DNA of 64,000 bases. It comes from Thermofilum uzonense (GTDB taxonomy: Archaea; Thermoproteota; Thermoprotei; Thermofilales; Thermofilaceae). A model generated the notes under the pieces. The model was not told where the DNA came from. It ran no database searches and saw only the letters and a program-made list of their open reading frames with translations. Below are positions 41,648 through 50,383 of the stretch, piece after piece. The DNA is taken from NCBI RefSeq assembly GCF_000993805.1, contig NZ_CP009961.1, positions 148,001-212,000 of the forward strand. Direction: 5' to 3'. The stretch's first letter is position 1. Each line of letters opens with the position of its first letter. Made by a program: the position numbers and the translations under genes.

Positions 41648-42825
41648 TGCACGCCCTCAATATGCCCATCCCTGTGAACTTTAACAGCAGGTCCCAATAC
41701 AGTTCCAGACTTAATGCGTGCGTATGGAGATACAAAGGCTCCTAGTTTCTTCTTCTTACCGACAATACCTTGTAATGGAAGTTCGCGTACTGCGGTAAAG
41801 TTCTCAGGTAGCATGCTGATAACCGTTGTACGGGGTTCAGCCACGCTCCCATACCCCAAAACGCTATCGGTGATCAGCGAAAAGCTACCCACTGTAGAGA
41901 AAGGTTGTAGAACGCTACGCTTTATCTCAGAGTAAGCCCCGACAACAACGTTCTCCTCGATCGAAGTATATTCCCTAATGAAAGCTCCCATACCTATAAA
42001 GGAGTTCCTTCCAATGTACACAGGACCCTTTATAACTGCATAGTGATCCACAGTAGCTCCTTCATCTATTATTACGCATCCTTCAAGGATGGCTGTAGGA
42101 GAAACCTTGGCACTCGGTGCTATTATTTTCCCGCACTTCTTATCTATCAGGCTGTATAAGGCGTTTATAAGATCCCAGGGATAGTCGACAGCTATCCAGT
42201 CCCCCGTCCAGAAGGCTGCATACACGCCAGTCTTCTCGATTAGCTGATTAAGAGCTTCAAAGAACGACGAGTCATTTTTTAAAAGTGAAAAGAACTCTGA
42301 AGGTAGAATGAAAATCCCTCCCACCACATAGCTCGTCTCATCGCTATATCCTCCTGGAAGGAACCTTGTGATCATGTTCTCGCGTACTATAGCAGATCCA
42401 AAAGATTGGATGTTCGAGCTGGGGATAAGTAGTGCTGAAGGTCTACCACTCCCTGCGTGAACATCAAGAACAAGTCTAAACGCCTCCTCATTGACTATTA
42501 CGTCACCGTAAGCAAGCATGAACCATTCTTCTCCCTCGGTAAACTCTCTAGAGGCTAAAAGTGCTCCCTCAATGCCAGGTTCCTGCTGGGTCTTAACAGA
42601 TACATGAGCGGATAATCCTGTTGCCTGGAGATGTCTGATTATCTCGCCAAGAGGTGTATCGGATGAGGTTACTACCAAGCCCTTGCCAGCTACAACCTTT
42701 AAAGCCGTCTGAAGTGGATACATGAAGAGAGGTTTTCCCATTATGTTAAGCAGAGCACGGGAGTAACCCTCTGTTAAGGGTAGCATCCTTTTTGTCTGTC
42801 CTCCCGTCAATACGACTACACGCAT
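41644..42825 (-). CDS. Sugar nucleotidyltransferase with left-handed beta-helix (GlmU-like)
   Basis: About 393 residues. The N-terminal domain has the divergent loop V-V-L-T-G-G-Q-T-K-R-M-L-P-L-T followed by K-P-L, and Y-G-D-V near residue 107; the C-terminal part (about 235-390) is a hexapeptide-repeat helix (V-S-P-T-A-I, V-Y-I-G-R-N-S-F-I-G-M-G and similar). This is the layout of the archaeal bifunctional GlcN-1-P acetyl-/GlcNAc-1-P uridylyltransferases and of glucose-1-P versions. An upstream in-frame start (42897) would lie inside glmS; the ATG at 42825 fits and begins just beyond the glmS stop. With glmS it should supply UDP-GlcNAc. Confidence 0.85.
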   Translation of the reverse strand: MRVVVLTGGQTKRMLPLTEGYSRALLNIMGKPLFMYPLQTALKVVAGKGLVVTSSDTPLGEIIRHLQATGLSAHVSVKTQQEPGIEGALLASREFTEGEEWFMLAYGDVIVNEEAFRLVLDVHAGSGRPSALLIPSSNIQSFGSAIVRENMITRFLPGGYSDETSYVVGGIFILPSEFFSLLKNDSSFFEALNQLIEKTGVYAAFWTGDWIAVDYPWDLINALYSLIDKKCGKIIAPSAKVSPTAILEGCVIIDEGATVDHYAVIKGPVYIGRNSFIGMGAFIREYTSIEENVVVGAYSEIKRSVLQPFSTVGSFSLITDSVLGYGSVAEPRTTVISMLPENFTAVRELPLQGIVGKKKKLGAFVSPYARIKSGTVLGPAVKVHRDGHIEGVQ

Positions 42826-42826
42826 T

Positions 42827-44644
42827 CTACTCCACCGTAACTGTCTTGGCCAAGTTTCTAGGCTTATCAGGGTCATAACCTTTAGCCACGGCTGCATAAT
42901 AGGCTAAGAGTTGCAACGGAATAGTCTCTAGGACTGGTAGTAACAGTTCATCACTTGAGGGTACTATAATTCTTTCATCAACTCTGCTTACGAGTTCAGA
43001 CTGTTCTCCAAAAATACCGATGGTAAATGCTCCTCTAGCCTTCATCTCCTCAATGTTTCCAACAAGCTTTCTTTCAAGATTCTTCTCTATTGACACAAAC
43101 ACAACTGGGAATCCTGGCTCGACAAGAGCAATGGGACCATGTTTGCTTTCTCCTGCGGGATACCCCTCAGCGTGGACATATGCTATTTCTTTGAGTTTCA
43201 GAGCTCCCTCGAGAGCTATAGGAAGCCCTAGACCTCTCCCCAGGTAATAAACACTATGCCTACTCGAGATAACCTGACTTAGACGTCTAGCCCAACCCTC
43301 GCTTCGACTAATAGTTCTAGTAGCCAGATCGGGTAGTTTCATTATTCTTCCTTTTATCTCAGATAACTCGTCTCTCCCAATTTTACCTGTGTAGAAGGAC
43401 ACAAGTGAGGATAGCCAGGTAAGGGCTGTTAGCTGTGTAGTAAACGTTTTTGTTGCAGCAACACCTATTTCTGGACCAGCCTTCATGTAGACTGGAAGAT
43501 GGCTCTCCCGTGATATCACACTTCCTATAACGTTTGTTAAAGATATTATTTTGCATCCTCTTTCTTTGAAGGATCTCAAAGCCATTAGAGTGTCTATTGT
43601 CTCTCCACTCTGTGAGACAGCCACCAGGACATCTTCCTTGTTCGCCAAATTAGCATAGGACTCGTACTCGCTGGATATAAACGGTATAACCTTCTTTCCA
43701 GCCAATCTAGCTGTCAAAAGCGAGAAATATAGGGACGCATGAAAACTCGTGCCAGCAGCTGTTATAAAGATGTTTCCGCTAGATGCAAGAGTGCTCGCAG
43801 CCGCTTCATAATCTTTGCTGAACCCAAAGATGGTATCCCCGATCACACGTGGCTGTTCGTGAATCTCCTTTAGCATGAAATGCGGGTATCCCTCTTTTCT
43901 CGCAGATTCTGGGGACCAATCCACTTCAAGAATTCTACTTGGAATATCTACTACTCTGCCACTCATATCTTCAATATGAATTGTTTTAGATGAGACATAT
44001 CCAATCTCGCCGTCATTTAGAGGTATAACTTTACGCGTGTATTCTAGGAAAGCGGGGATATCCGAGGCTAGAAAAACAATATCCACACCTACCCCAATTA
44101 TAAGTGGCGAGTATCGCCTTGCAAAGTAGATCCTATCTGGTGTGTCTATTATTAGGACGGCCAACGCGTAACTTCCTCTAAGCCTTTCAACCGCTTTTTT
44201 AAAAGCCTCATAGGGCTCTAATCCTTGATAAAGGTAATCCTCAATAAGGTGCGCTATTACTTCTGTGTCCGTTTGACTCTTAAATTCATGCGACTTTCTC
44301 ATAAGTTCTTCCTTTAATTCGAGATAATTTTCAATGATTCCGTTATGTACCACGGCTACCCTATCTTTGCAGTCAATATGCGGATGTGCATTATTATCTG
44401 TAGGTGGTCCATGAGTAGCCCATCTAGTGTGGCCTATTCCGATATTACCTCTTAGACATTGCAGGCAAAGCCTAAGGTCGACCTCGTCTATCTTTCCCGC
44501 ACCTTTAGCAACTGTGATTTTGCCATCATTTATAGTAGCGATACCTACGCTATCATATCCTCTGTACTCTAATTTTCTTAAGCATTCTCTTAGAAGATAC
44601 CCAGCGCTAATATTTTCGCCGGCGACCCCGACTATCCCGCACAC
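42827..44644 (-). CDS. glmS: Glutamine-fructose-6-phosphate aminotransferase
   Basis: A complete 605-residue GlmS making glucosamine-6-phosphate. The N-terminal nucleophile Cys is residue 2 (M-C-G-I-V-G). The class II amidotransferase domain has R-G-Y-D-S near residue 33, G-I-G-H-T-R-W-A-T-H-G near residue 69 and H-N-G-I-I-E-N near residue 97. Two SIS sugar-isomerase domains follow (T-A-A-G-T-S near residue 293, S-Q-S-G-E-T near residue 342) and the C-terminus ends K-T-V-T-V-E. It is the first gene of a three-gene operon with the nucleotidyltransferase and the GT2 enzyme, which points to extracellular glycan or N-glycan precursor synthesis. Confidence 0.96.
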   Translation of the reverse strand: MCGIVGVAGENISAGYLLRECLRKLEYRGYDSVGIATINDGKITVAKGAGKIDEVDLRLCLQCLRGNIGIGHTRWATHGPPTDNNAHPHIDCKDRVAVVHNGIIENYLELKEELMRKSHEFKSQTDTEVIAHLIEDYLYQGLEPYEAFKKAVERLRGSYALAVLIIDTPDRIYFARRYSPLIIGVGVDIVFLASDIPAFLEYTRKVIPLNDGEIGYVSSKTIHIEDMSGRVVDIPSRILEVDWSPESARKEGYPHFMLKEIHEQPRVIGDTIFGFSKDYEAAASTLASSGNIFITAAGTSFHASLYFSLLTARLAGKKVIPFISSEYESYANLANKEDVLVAVSQSGETIDTLMALRSFKERGCKIISLTNVIGSVISRESHLPVYMKAGPEIGVAATKTFTTQLTALTWLSSLVSFYTGKIGRDELSEIKGRIMKLPDLATRTISRSEGWARRLSQVISSRHSVYYLGRGLGLPIALEGALKLKEIAYVHAEGYPAGESKHGPIALVEPGFPVVFVSIEKNLERKLVGNIEEMKARGAFTIGIFGEQSELVSRVDERIIVPSSDELLLPVLETIPLQLLAYYAAVAKGYDPDKPRNLAKTVTVE

Positions 44645-44768
44645 AGGTGGTGGACTCCCTTCAGGTTAATAAATAATGCGTATAATATTGGTAATATGTT
44701 CTTATGCTCGTATATTTTGAAAGAAAGCCTACAAGATGTGATGAGGTGCCTATTTGTTAGGGAAAAAC

Positions 44769-44903
44769 ATGGAAGAACTAACACTCGAGGATTTTCTGAA
44801 AAAACTTGCAGGCAAAAGCTTACGTGTCAAACAGGTCATAGCGCCTCCACCAGCCATAATCATTGAGTCCATGGGGAGTACATATAGGGTTAGGGTAAAG
44901 TAG
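44769..44903 (+). CDS. Possible 44-residue microprotein
   Basis: A short frame from ATG 44769 to TAG 44903 codes a basic protein with an acidic N-terminal helix (E-E-L-T-L-E-D-F-L-K-K-L) and a strand-rich end (A-P-P-P-A-I-I-I-E-S, Y-R-V-R-V-K). It could also begin at TTG 44754. Its composition looks protein-like and it precedes another small gene on the same strand. I know no family. Expression or conservation would be needed to be sure. Confidence 0.45.
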   Translation: MEELTLEDFLKKLAGKSLRVKQVIAPPPAIIIESMGSTYRVRVK

Positions 44904-44951
44904 TCCCGACTAAATGAAAACGAATTTATTTTTCTTCATCTTCATGCTAGC

Positions 44952-45251
44952 GTGCGTTTTGGCAGGGACATTGTTTATTTAACCAGAAAAATCCTGCTCA
45001 ACCGCAACATATACTTCTCTAACGATCAGATGAACAGCGAGGGGAGAAAGATTTTCGAGGAACTTTCAAGGATGATTATAGACGAACATCCATACCTAAA
45101 AAACCAAGTTAAGAAAACCAGGAAAAGGGGTGATCTCTTGTCCTTTATAAAATTATCCGAGATTATCTTGGGAGAAATGGAGGTCCAAGAGATACTCTAC
45201 GCTACCACACACCCACCTTATGTTTTCAAGGATACCGATCCGCCTTACTAG
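44952..45251 (+). CDS. Hypothetical small basic protein
   Basis: 99 residues from GTG 44952, rich in Lys/Arg in the middle (K-K-T-R-K-R-G) and with a predicted helical fold. The C-terminus is P-P-Y-V-F-K-D-T-D-P-P-Y. I recognise no domain. It ends 10 bases from the convergent gene at 45262. No function is offered. Confidence 0.5.
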   Translation: MRFGRDIVYLTRKILLNRNIYFSNDQMNSEGRKIFEELSRMIIDEHPYLKNQVKKTRKRGDLLSFIKLSEIILGEMEVQEILYATTHPPYVFKDTDPPY

Positions 45252-45261
45252 GAACGGCTCT

Positions 45262-45732
45262 TTACTTTGTTAGATCTAACTTTATTATGTCCTCTAGTTC
45301 AAAGTAGAAGATCCGCGCGCTCTTAAAAGATATATACTTTGACTTGGAATCGGAAACGATAGTATAGGTTAGAACAATCTTGCATGGGGCCTCAATTATC
45401 CCCCTCTTCCTCGTCTCTTCTATCAGAACTCCAGCAACTCTTCTCCACTCCTCTAGGCTTCTATTCCGGTCAACACCTTGTTCCCGCGCCAGCCTCGTTA
45501 ACGTTGCATAGAAGGCCTTCCTCAAATTGAACATTGCCCCCCTAGAGCTTGGACTTATTGGGGACTGAATGGTATTCTCCTGAACGCTAATCTCGGCAAC
45601 GTCAAGGAATAACCTCATGTTTCTCTCAAGTTGCTCAACATAAGTTCTCATAGCCTCAGGTATCTTTTTCTCATTGATGCTCTGATCGATCATTTTCAGG
45701 ATTTGGTCTATGCTTTTAACAAGCTCCTCCAT
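45262..45732 (-). CDS. Hypothetical protein, helical with a beta C-terminus
   Basis: 156 residues. The first 120 are helical (heptad-like N-terminus, R-S-L-E-E-W-R-R-V-A-G near residue 92); the last 40 form strands (C-K-I-V-L-T-Y-T-I-V). I recognise no family. It starts with an ATG behind an AT-rich promoter shared with the divergent aminotransferase gene (145 bases, no other gene seen there). Confidence 0.55.
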   Translation of the reverse strand: MEELVKSIDQILKMIDQSINEKKIPEAMRTYVEQLERNMRLFLDVAEISVQENTIQSPISPSSRGAMFNLRKAFYATLTRLAREQGVDRNRSLEEWRRVAGVLIEETRKRGIIEAPCKIVLTYTIVSDSKSKYISFKSARIFYFELEDIIKLDLTK

Positions 45733-45877
45733 GGTTGATCATTTTAATTTTTCCCAAACTCTTTATTAAGTTTTTTAGTGCAATGGCGTGAAAAATTTCT
45801 TTTAAGAATCTTTTTCCACATACCGTTTTAGTTTTTAAGAATGTAAAGCTTAAATTCCTCTGAAACTCAGATATCAC

Positions 45878-47071
45878 GTGTCCAAGCCGATTTTAAAAAC
45901 AAGCCACATTTCGAGTAAGCTTGGAGCCGAGGAGTCCTTTGTATATCTTGCTCGCAGCCTCGAGCTTAAGAAAAAAGGTGTAGATGTCATATCTTTCGGG
46001 ATTGGTCAACCTGACTTTCAGCCCCCACCCCATGTTATAGAATACGCGAAGCAGGCTATGGATTCAGGATTTAACGGTTATGGTCCAAGTTTGGGTATGC
46101 CAGAGCTGCGAGAAGCTGTCTCAGATTTCATAAACGAGGAATACGGAGTGGACGTTAAACCGGAGGAAGTGGCCATAACAGCTGGAGCAAAAGCCGCGAT
46201 TTTCATAGGGATGCTTGCACTCCTAGAACCTGGAGATGAGGTGATTATTCCAGATCCCGCTTATCCCTTATATGAATCCGTTGCGAGATTTATTGGAGCC
46301 AATATAATTTTCCTTAGGCTTCACCGCGGAAACAACTACAAAATAAGATACGAGGATATAGAGAGACTGGTCACAAATAGAACCCGAATGATAGTGCTAA
46401 ACTATCCCGAGAACCCTGTTGGATCTACAATGGATCAGCGCGATGTTGAGGCACTCGTGGACCTCGCATATAAGAAAAACTTCGTCATTGTTTCTGATGA
46501 GATTTATGACCACTTCGTTTACGAGGGTAAACACTTTTCAACACTCCAGACCCCGTACTGGAGGGACGTCGTTTACTATGTTAACGGTTTCTCAAAGACA
46601 TTCGGGATGACCGGCTGGAGGCTGGGATACGTTGTTGCTAACAGGGATCTGATATCTAAGCTTTCCGTGATAGCAAACAACATGTACTCGTGTCCAGTGA
46701 CTTTTGCGCAGATAGCGGCGGCGAAAGCTTTACAGGACGGCTTAGAATGGTTTAAACCCATATTAAACCAGTATAGGAAGAGACGTGACCTGATCCACCG
46801 GCATCTAGGCAGTATAAAAGGTGTTCACGTCTTCAAGCCTGAAGGAGCATTCTACATATTCCCAGACTTTACAGAGATTATAAAAGCAAAGGGACTTAAA
46901 GATGAAAGAGAACTCGCAGATCGATTATTAGAAGAGAAAGGAGTAGTAGTACTACCGGGAACAGCGTTTTCAAAGGATGCGGGCAAGGGACATCTTAGGT
47001 TTGCTTTTGCCGTAAGGGAGGAGGATATTGAGAAAGGAATTGAGCGCATAAAGTCATGGCTTGAAAGCTAG
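45878..47071 (+). CDS. Class I/II PLP-dependent aminotransferase (AspC-like)
   Basis: 397 residues of aminotransferase subgroup I-gamma, as in thermophilic archaeal aspartate aminotransferases. Motifs: I-S-F-G-I-G-Q-P-D-F near residue 37, T-A-G-A-K-A-A near residue 103, N-Y-P-E-N-P-V-G near residue 175, S-D-E-I-Y-D near residue 206, the PLP lysine in G-F-S-K-T-F-G-M-T-G-W-R-L-G-Y near residue 237, and R-F-A near residue 371. The start is GTG at 45878. It stands alone and its amino donor/acceptor range is unknown. Confidence 0.9.
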   Translation: MSKPILKTSHISSKLGAEESFVYLARSLELKKKGVDVISFGIGQPDFQPPPHVIEYAKQAMDSGFNGYGPSLGMPELREAVSDFINEEYGVDVKPEEVAITAGAKAAIFIGMLALLEPGDEVIIPDPAYPLYESVARFIGANIIFLRLHRGNNYKIRYEDIERLVTNRTRMIVLNYPENPVGSTMDQRDVEALVDLAYKKNFVIVSDEIYDHFVYEGKHFSTLQTPYWRDVVYYVNGFSKTFGMTGWRLGYVVANRDLISKLSVIANNMYSCPVTFAQIAAAKALQDGLEWFKPILNQYRKRRDLIHRHLGSIKGVHVFKPEGAFYIFPDFTEIIKAKGLKDERELADRLLEEKGVVVLPGTAFSKDAGKGHLRFAFAVREEDIEKGIERIKSWLES

Positions 47072-47150
47072 AAATAAACAAAAATAAGAAATACTGTTTT
47101 CTAAGGGTCAAAAATATAAATTATTCAAAAATGATGGGTGTTGAGGCATA

Positions 47151-47693
47151 GTGTCGACAAGTGTAATAAAACTGTCGCTATGTGGTCCTGGTGGAGTGGG
47201 TAAAACCAGTCTAGCAAGAGTTTTTACTGGTGGCTCATTCAATGAGTCAGAAAGGATAACGGTAGGTATTCAGCACTTCTTTAAAAAACTAAGATGGGTA
47301 AATGGGACAGAAGTTACTATCTCTATATGGGATCTTGGCGGCGAACACAGGTTTTTTTTCCTTGCCCCAGCATTTCTAAGAGGGGCAAGGGGCGTCGTAT
47401 ATGTCTTCGATATTACACGGGAGGAAACATTTATAGAGATTGAGAACTGGCGTAGAGTTGTAGAGGACACCCTGGGCCCTATCCCAGCAGTTCTAGTAGG
47501 TAACAAAAAGGATCTTGAATCGCTTAGAATGGTCCCCCGTGAGACAGCTTTGGAGTATGCTCGTGCACATAACCTTTTAGGATATTTTGAGGTATCCGCG
47601 AAGCAATTAATTGAAGTTGAGGATCCATTTTTATTTTTGATAAAATATATTTTAGATAAAAGGCGAGAATATGAGCAGGGCTCAAGTCATTAG
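47151..47693 (+). CDS. Ras-like small GTPase
   Basis: A 180-residue GTPase with all five G boxes: G1 G-P-G-G-V-G-K-T (12-19), a switch-I Thr in I-T-V-G near residue 36, G3 W-D-L-G-G-E-H (59-65), G4 N-K-K-D (about 118) and G5 S-A-K (about 148). The Glu-His pair after D-L-G-G differs from the Q61 of Ras. There is no C-terminal lipid-attachment cysteine. It is closest in look to archaeal Rab/Arf-like GTPases. It opens a four-gene operon: its end overlaps the next gene by 23 bases, and the following genes are coupled or nearly so. Confidence 0.9.
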   Translation: MSTSVIKLSLCGPGGVGKTSLARVFTGGSFNESERITVGIQHFFKKLRWVNGTEVTISIWDLGGEHRFFFLAPAFLRGARGVVYVFDITREETFIEIENWRRVVEDTLGPIPAVLVGNKKDLESLRMVPRETALEYARAHNLLGYFEVSAKQLIEVEDPFLFLIKYILDKRREYEQGSSH

Positions 47694-48477
47694 GACTGTT
47701 AAGGTGCGCTGCCCACGGTGCGGAGCGGAAATCCCTTTAGAATTAACACCTAATATTATAGAAGAAGCCAAGGCTAATCCTTTAGGGCTAGCAGGAGTAG
47801 CCTATCCCCATCTTGACCACGTTTTAATAGCATATTTTGACAGGAACGGGGAAGAAAGAGGGGTAAGAGTATTTTTAACATTACAGGCTCCTGAAAAAGG
47901 CTTATATGAAATACTCCTTGCGAAAGACGATTTGAAGGGTTTGAGGAATATTTCTGGTTTTCGCGTAGAGTCAAGAAAGCTCAACATTAGAATAAGTTCA
48001 TTTACCACGGCTACAACTGCGGCACTTAAGATTTCAGGTAGGGATACTATCGTGGAGGTGGACTTCCAACGAGACTTTAGTTATCAAATACTCCGCGGAT
48101 GGCTTGAAATTCTCTTAGACGTTCTAGAGAATTCGTATTCATCGGCTCCATTAGACTATGTCAACACCTTTAGAATTCTAGATATAATGTTGGAGGAAAA
48201 GCCTTTCGCCTATGCTAAGCAGGTTTTCTGGCTCGTAGCTAACGGCTCAACTATCACGATAAGACCGCGACTACCTGAGGCTTTGCTCTTCAAGAAGTAT
48301 AGACCAACTCTTGTCTACGAGAAATATAGTGGAGCATTCATCTCGAAGGTTATTGAAAAAAACGAGATGAAGGTCAGTGAGGCTTTAGGACAAGATAATC
48401 CTCAAGTATTGTTTGTCAATGCTGAGGCTCTCCTCTCGCTATACAGGAGAGGAGTGCTGGATCTGGTGATAGAGTAA
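47671..48477 (+). CDS. GTPase-operon protein 2, zinc-knuckle N-terminus
   Basis: 268 residues, not recognised. One C-P-R-C pair at residues 14-17 begins a half zinc ribbon, followed by a globular part of strands and helices with no known motif. No membrane segment is seen. A D-x-E-V-D-F-Q-R-D-F-S-Y block near residue 130 and the C-terminal L-L-S-L-Y-R-R-G-V-L-D-L are striking. The ATG lies inside the GTPase gene, so equal production with the GTPase is likely and this may be its direct partner or effector. Overlap by 1 base with the next gene. Confidence 0.7.
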   Translation: MSRAQVIRTVKVRCPRCGAEIPLELTPNIIEEAKANPLGLAGVAYPHLDHVLIAYFDRNGEERGVRVFLTLQAPEKGLYEILLAKDDLKGLRNISGFRVESRKLNIRISSFTTATTAALKISGRDTIVEVDFQRDFSYQILRGWLEILLDVLENSYSSAPLDYVNTFRILDIMLEEKPFAYAKQVFWLVANGSTITIRPRLPEALLFKKYRPTLVYEKYSGAFISKVIEKNEMKVSEALGQDNPQVLFVNAEALLSLYRRGVLDLVIE

Positions 48478-49307
48478 TGTCTGAAAGCATAATTTATGAT
48501 GTTGCTCTAAGGATAATGTTTGATACGTATAGAACTCTAGAGGAACTAAAACATCCCAAGGCTCGCATATTCGAGACTATCAAGAAGGATTTTCCCATGT
48601 TGATTAACAGTGCTACGGAAAGATTGAGAAATGTTTCACTAGACGCGGAAGTTCAACAGTTACAAGATTTTCTTAGATATGCTTCAACGACACTAACGAG
48701 GGTTTATCTAAGTGGAGATTGGAGACCCCATGTTTTCTTGAGTGAGATCTTCTATGAGGTTCTACCTCTCAAAAGGCTTCATGAGTGGGTTATAGATATG
48801 TCGAAACTACCTTCCTCCCCACAGATTGCAGAGATCAACAGCATCATCCCCCTCACATCAGCAAAGATATCTTCTAGGCTTGGAGGTAAGCAGATACTCC
48901 TTTTTGAGGCGAACCTGATCGAAAACACTTTATTCCGTGAAATACTCGACGAGTACTCTCGACGCTACGCGATGAACGACGAGAGACTCCTCCTAAGTAA
49001 CGTTGACGAGATAAACAGGCTGAAAGAGTCCTTAGACTTTTTATATGTGGGCTCCTTGGATGCTTGGAGACTGGGATGGCCCAACATATTGTCGCTCGCC
49101 TCTCAACTCTTAAAGCGTAAAGGGAACTTGTCCCTTATTTTACCCATTAACCAGCGAGAGGGTTTGAAAACCTTTCTCAAACTTTTCGATGTACCAGAGT
49201 ATCCTGAGCCTGAGAAAATAATTGAGGATCTTCAGAGGCAACGCTTTACTAATATATACACAAGCAAGGGACCTGGATTTTTAGCCTTAGTGGCGGCTAG
49301 GAGATAG
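48477..49307 (+). CDS. GTPase-operon protein 3
   Basis: 276 residues, not recognised. The N-terminal half is helical (R-T-L-E-E-L-K-H-P-K-A-R, L-Q-D-F-L-R-Y-A). The C-terminal half, with G-K-Q-I-L-L-F-E-A-N near residue 137, D-F-L-Y-V-G-S-L-D-A-W near residue 182 and a closing G-F-L-A-L-V-A-A-R, resembles a degenerate Rossmann or methyltransferase-like fold that has lost the SAM-binding glycines. This is a weak structural guess. It starts one base before the end of gene 2 and ends 5 bases before gene 4. Confidence 0.65.
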   Translation: MSESIIYDVALRIMFDTYRTLEELKHPKARIFETIKKDFPMLINSATERLRNVSLDAEVQQLQDFLRYASTTLTRVYLSGDWRPHVFLSEIFYEVLPLKRLHEWVIDMSKLPSSPQIAEINSIIPLTSAKISSRLGGKQILLFEANLIENTLFREILDEYSRRYAMNDERLLLSNVDEINRLKESLDFLYVGSLDAWRLGWPNILSLASQLLKRKGNLSLILPINQREGLKTFLKLFDVPEYPEPEKIIEDLQRQRFTNIYTSKGPGFLALVAARR

Positions 49308-49312
49308 GGATA

Positions 49313-50383
49313 ATGGTCATGAGAGTGATCTATCTTCCCGAACCATTTTTCTCGCCAGTAACGCCTTTACTTATAAGTGAGGAGGAGCCAACTACGATAT
49401 ACCTCGACGAGAAATTACAACCTGTGAAGTGCTATTCGCAAGATTGGTTTCCCGTCGAGTGTCCTAAAAGTTTAGATTTCCAGGAAGGCGAATATTATGT
49501 CGTTGGAGGGGCATCGGCAGAGGTTTTGGCTTCTTACCTCAATCTTCCCTTTGTTGACGAAAAGCGAGTAAAGATGCAGGAGGAGTATGATTCTCGAGAT
49601 AGTTTGTCGCTTGTTAAGTGCTTAAAGCTAGCTGCTGGGAAGCCAGAGGAGGAGCCTTTAATAAAGAATACTATTCTTGCCATCCTTCCGGGAAGTATTG
49701 TAAAAAAGAAGACTTGGGGTGTTGCCTATGTAGCGCGCATTGATGGAGATGAGCCAGAGGTTAAGGCCGAGATCCACTTTGATCAAAATTTTAGGACGGT
49801 TGAAGAGAGAATCTCTGAACTCGATGAAATATACAAGTTCGAGTATTGGTGGCAGCCGCCTTGGGAATACATATTTGCTTATGGTAAAAATTTCAGGAGG
49901 CTTGTTGAGATCATTAGCGAGAGACCCGTTGAAAAGATACCTCCCGAGATATTGAGAAAACACGTACATCTTTCCGTAGAAGACATTATCCGAGATCTCT
50001 ACCTGAGTATTCGCAGATCAAGTGCCGAGTCCGTGTCGCGTAGAAGCCTCAAAAAAGCTGTGATTTACATTGATGACAACCTTGTAAAGCCCTCGAAGAC
50101 CTATACGGCTGTCCTAGTTACGAAGAATCAGCAGCGAAAAATTTTTGCGAGATGGTATTTCGACGAGAAATTGAATCTTAGGGGGTTCGATAATGTTCCA
50201 CCAGAGGCAGTCACTGGGATCGATGCCGAGATAGCTGTTGGTAGAGTACCCCGTGAGACGCAAGCCAGTCTCTCTGAGGCCCATTCATCCTTTCTGGTAA
50301 AGAAGGCAATTTATTCCCCAGTTAGGATTATTGACTACCTCGCAATAAAAGTTCACAGGTGGTACGAGGTAGCACTCATCTAG
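49313..50383 (+). CDS. GTPase-operon protein 4
   Basis: 356 residues, not recognised. Visible features are an N-terminal strand domain (V-I-Y-L-P-E-P-F-F, Y-Y-V-V-G-G-A-S-A-E-V near residue 62), a middle part rich in aromatic residues (Y-W-W-Q-P-P-W-E-Y near residue 178), and a C-terminal domain with R-x-S-x5-S-R-R-S-L-K-K. There is no membrane segment, zinc site or known catalytic motif. Last gene of the operon; its stop overlaps the convergent dehydrogenase gene by 4 bases. Confidence 0.65.
   Translation: MVMRVIYLPEPFFSPVTPLLISEEEPTTIYLDEKLQPVKCYSQDWFPVECPKSLDFQEGEYYVVGGASAEVLASYLNLPFVDEKRVKMQEEYDSRDSLSLVKCLKLAAGKPEEEPLIKNTILAILPGSIVKKKTWGVAYVARIDGDEPEVKAEIHFDQNFRTVEERISELDEIYKFEYWWQPPWEYIFAYGKNFRRLVEIISERPVEKIPPEILRKHVHLSVEDIIRDLYLSIRRSSAESVSRRSLKKAVIYIDDNLVKPSKTYTAVLVTKNQQRKIFARWYFDEKLNLRGFDNVPPEAVTGIDAEIAVGRVPRETQASLSEAHSSFLVKKAIYSPVRIIDYLAIKVHRWYEVALI

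Noticed and set aside
44743-44830. GTGATGA followed much later by CTGA
   Set aside because: About 50 nt between the boxes and no internal C'/D' pair, so not a C/D RNA.
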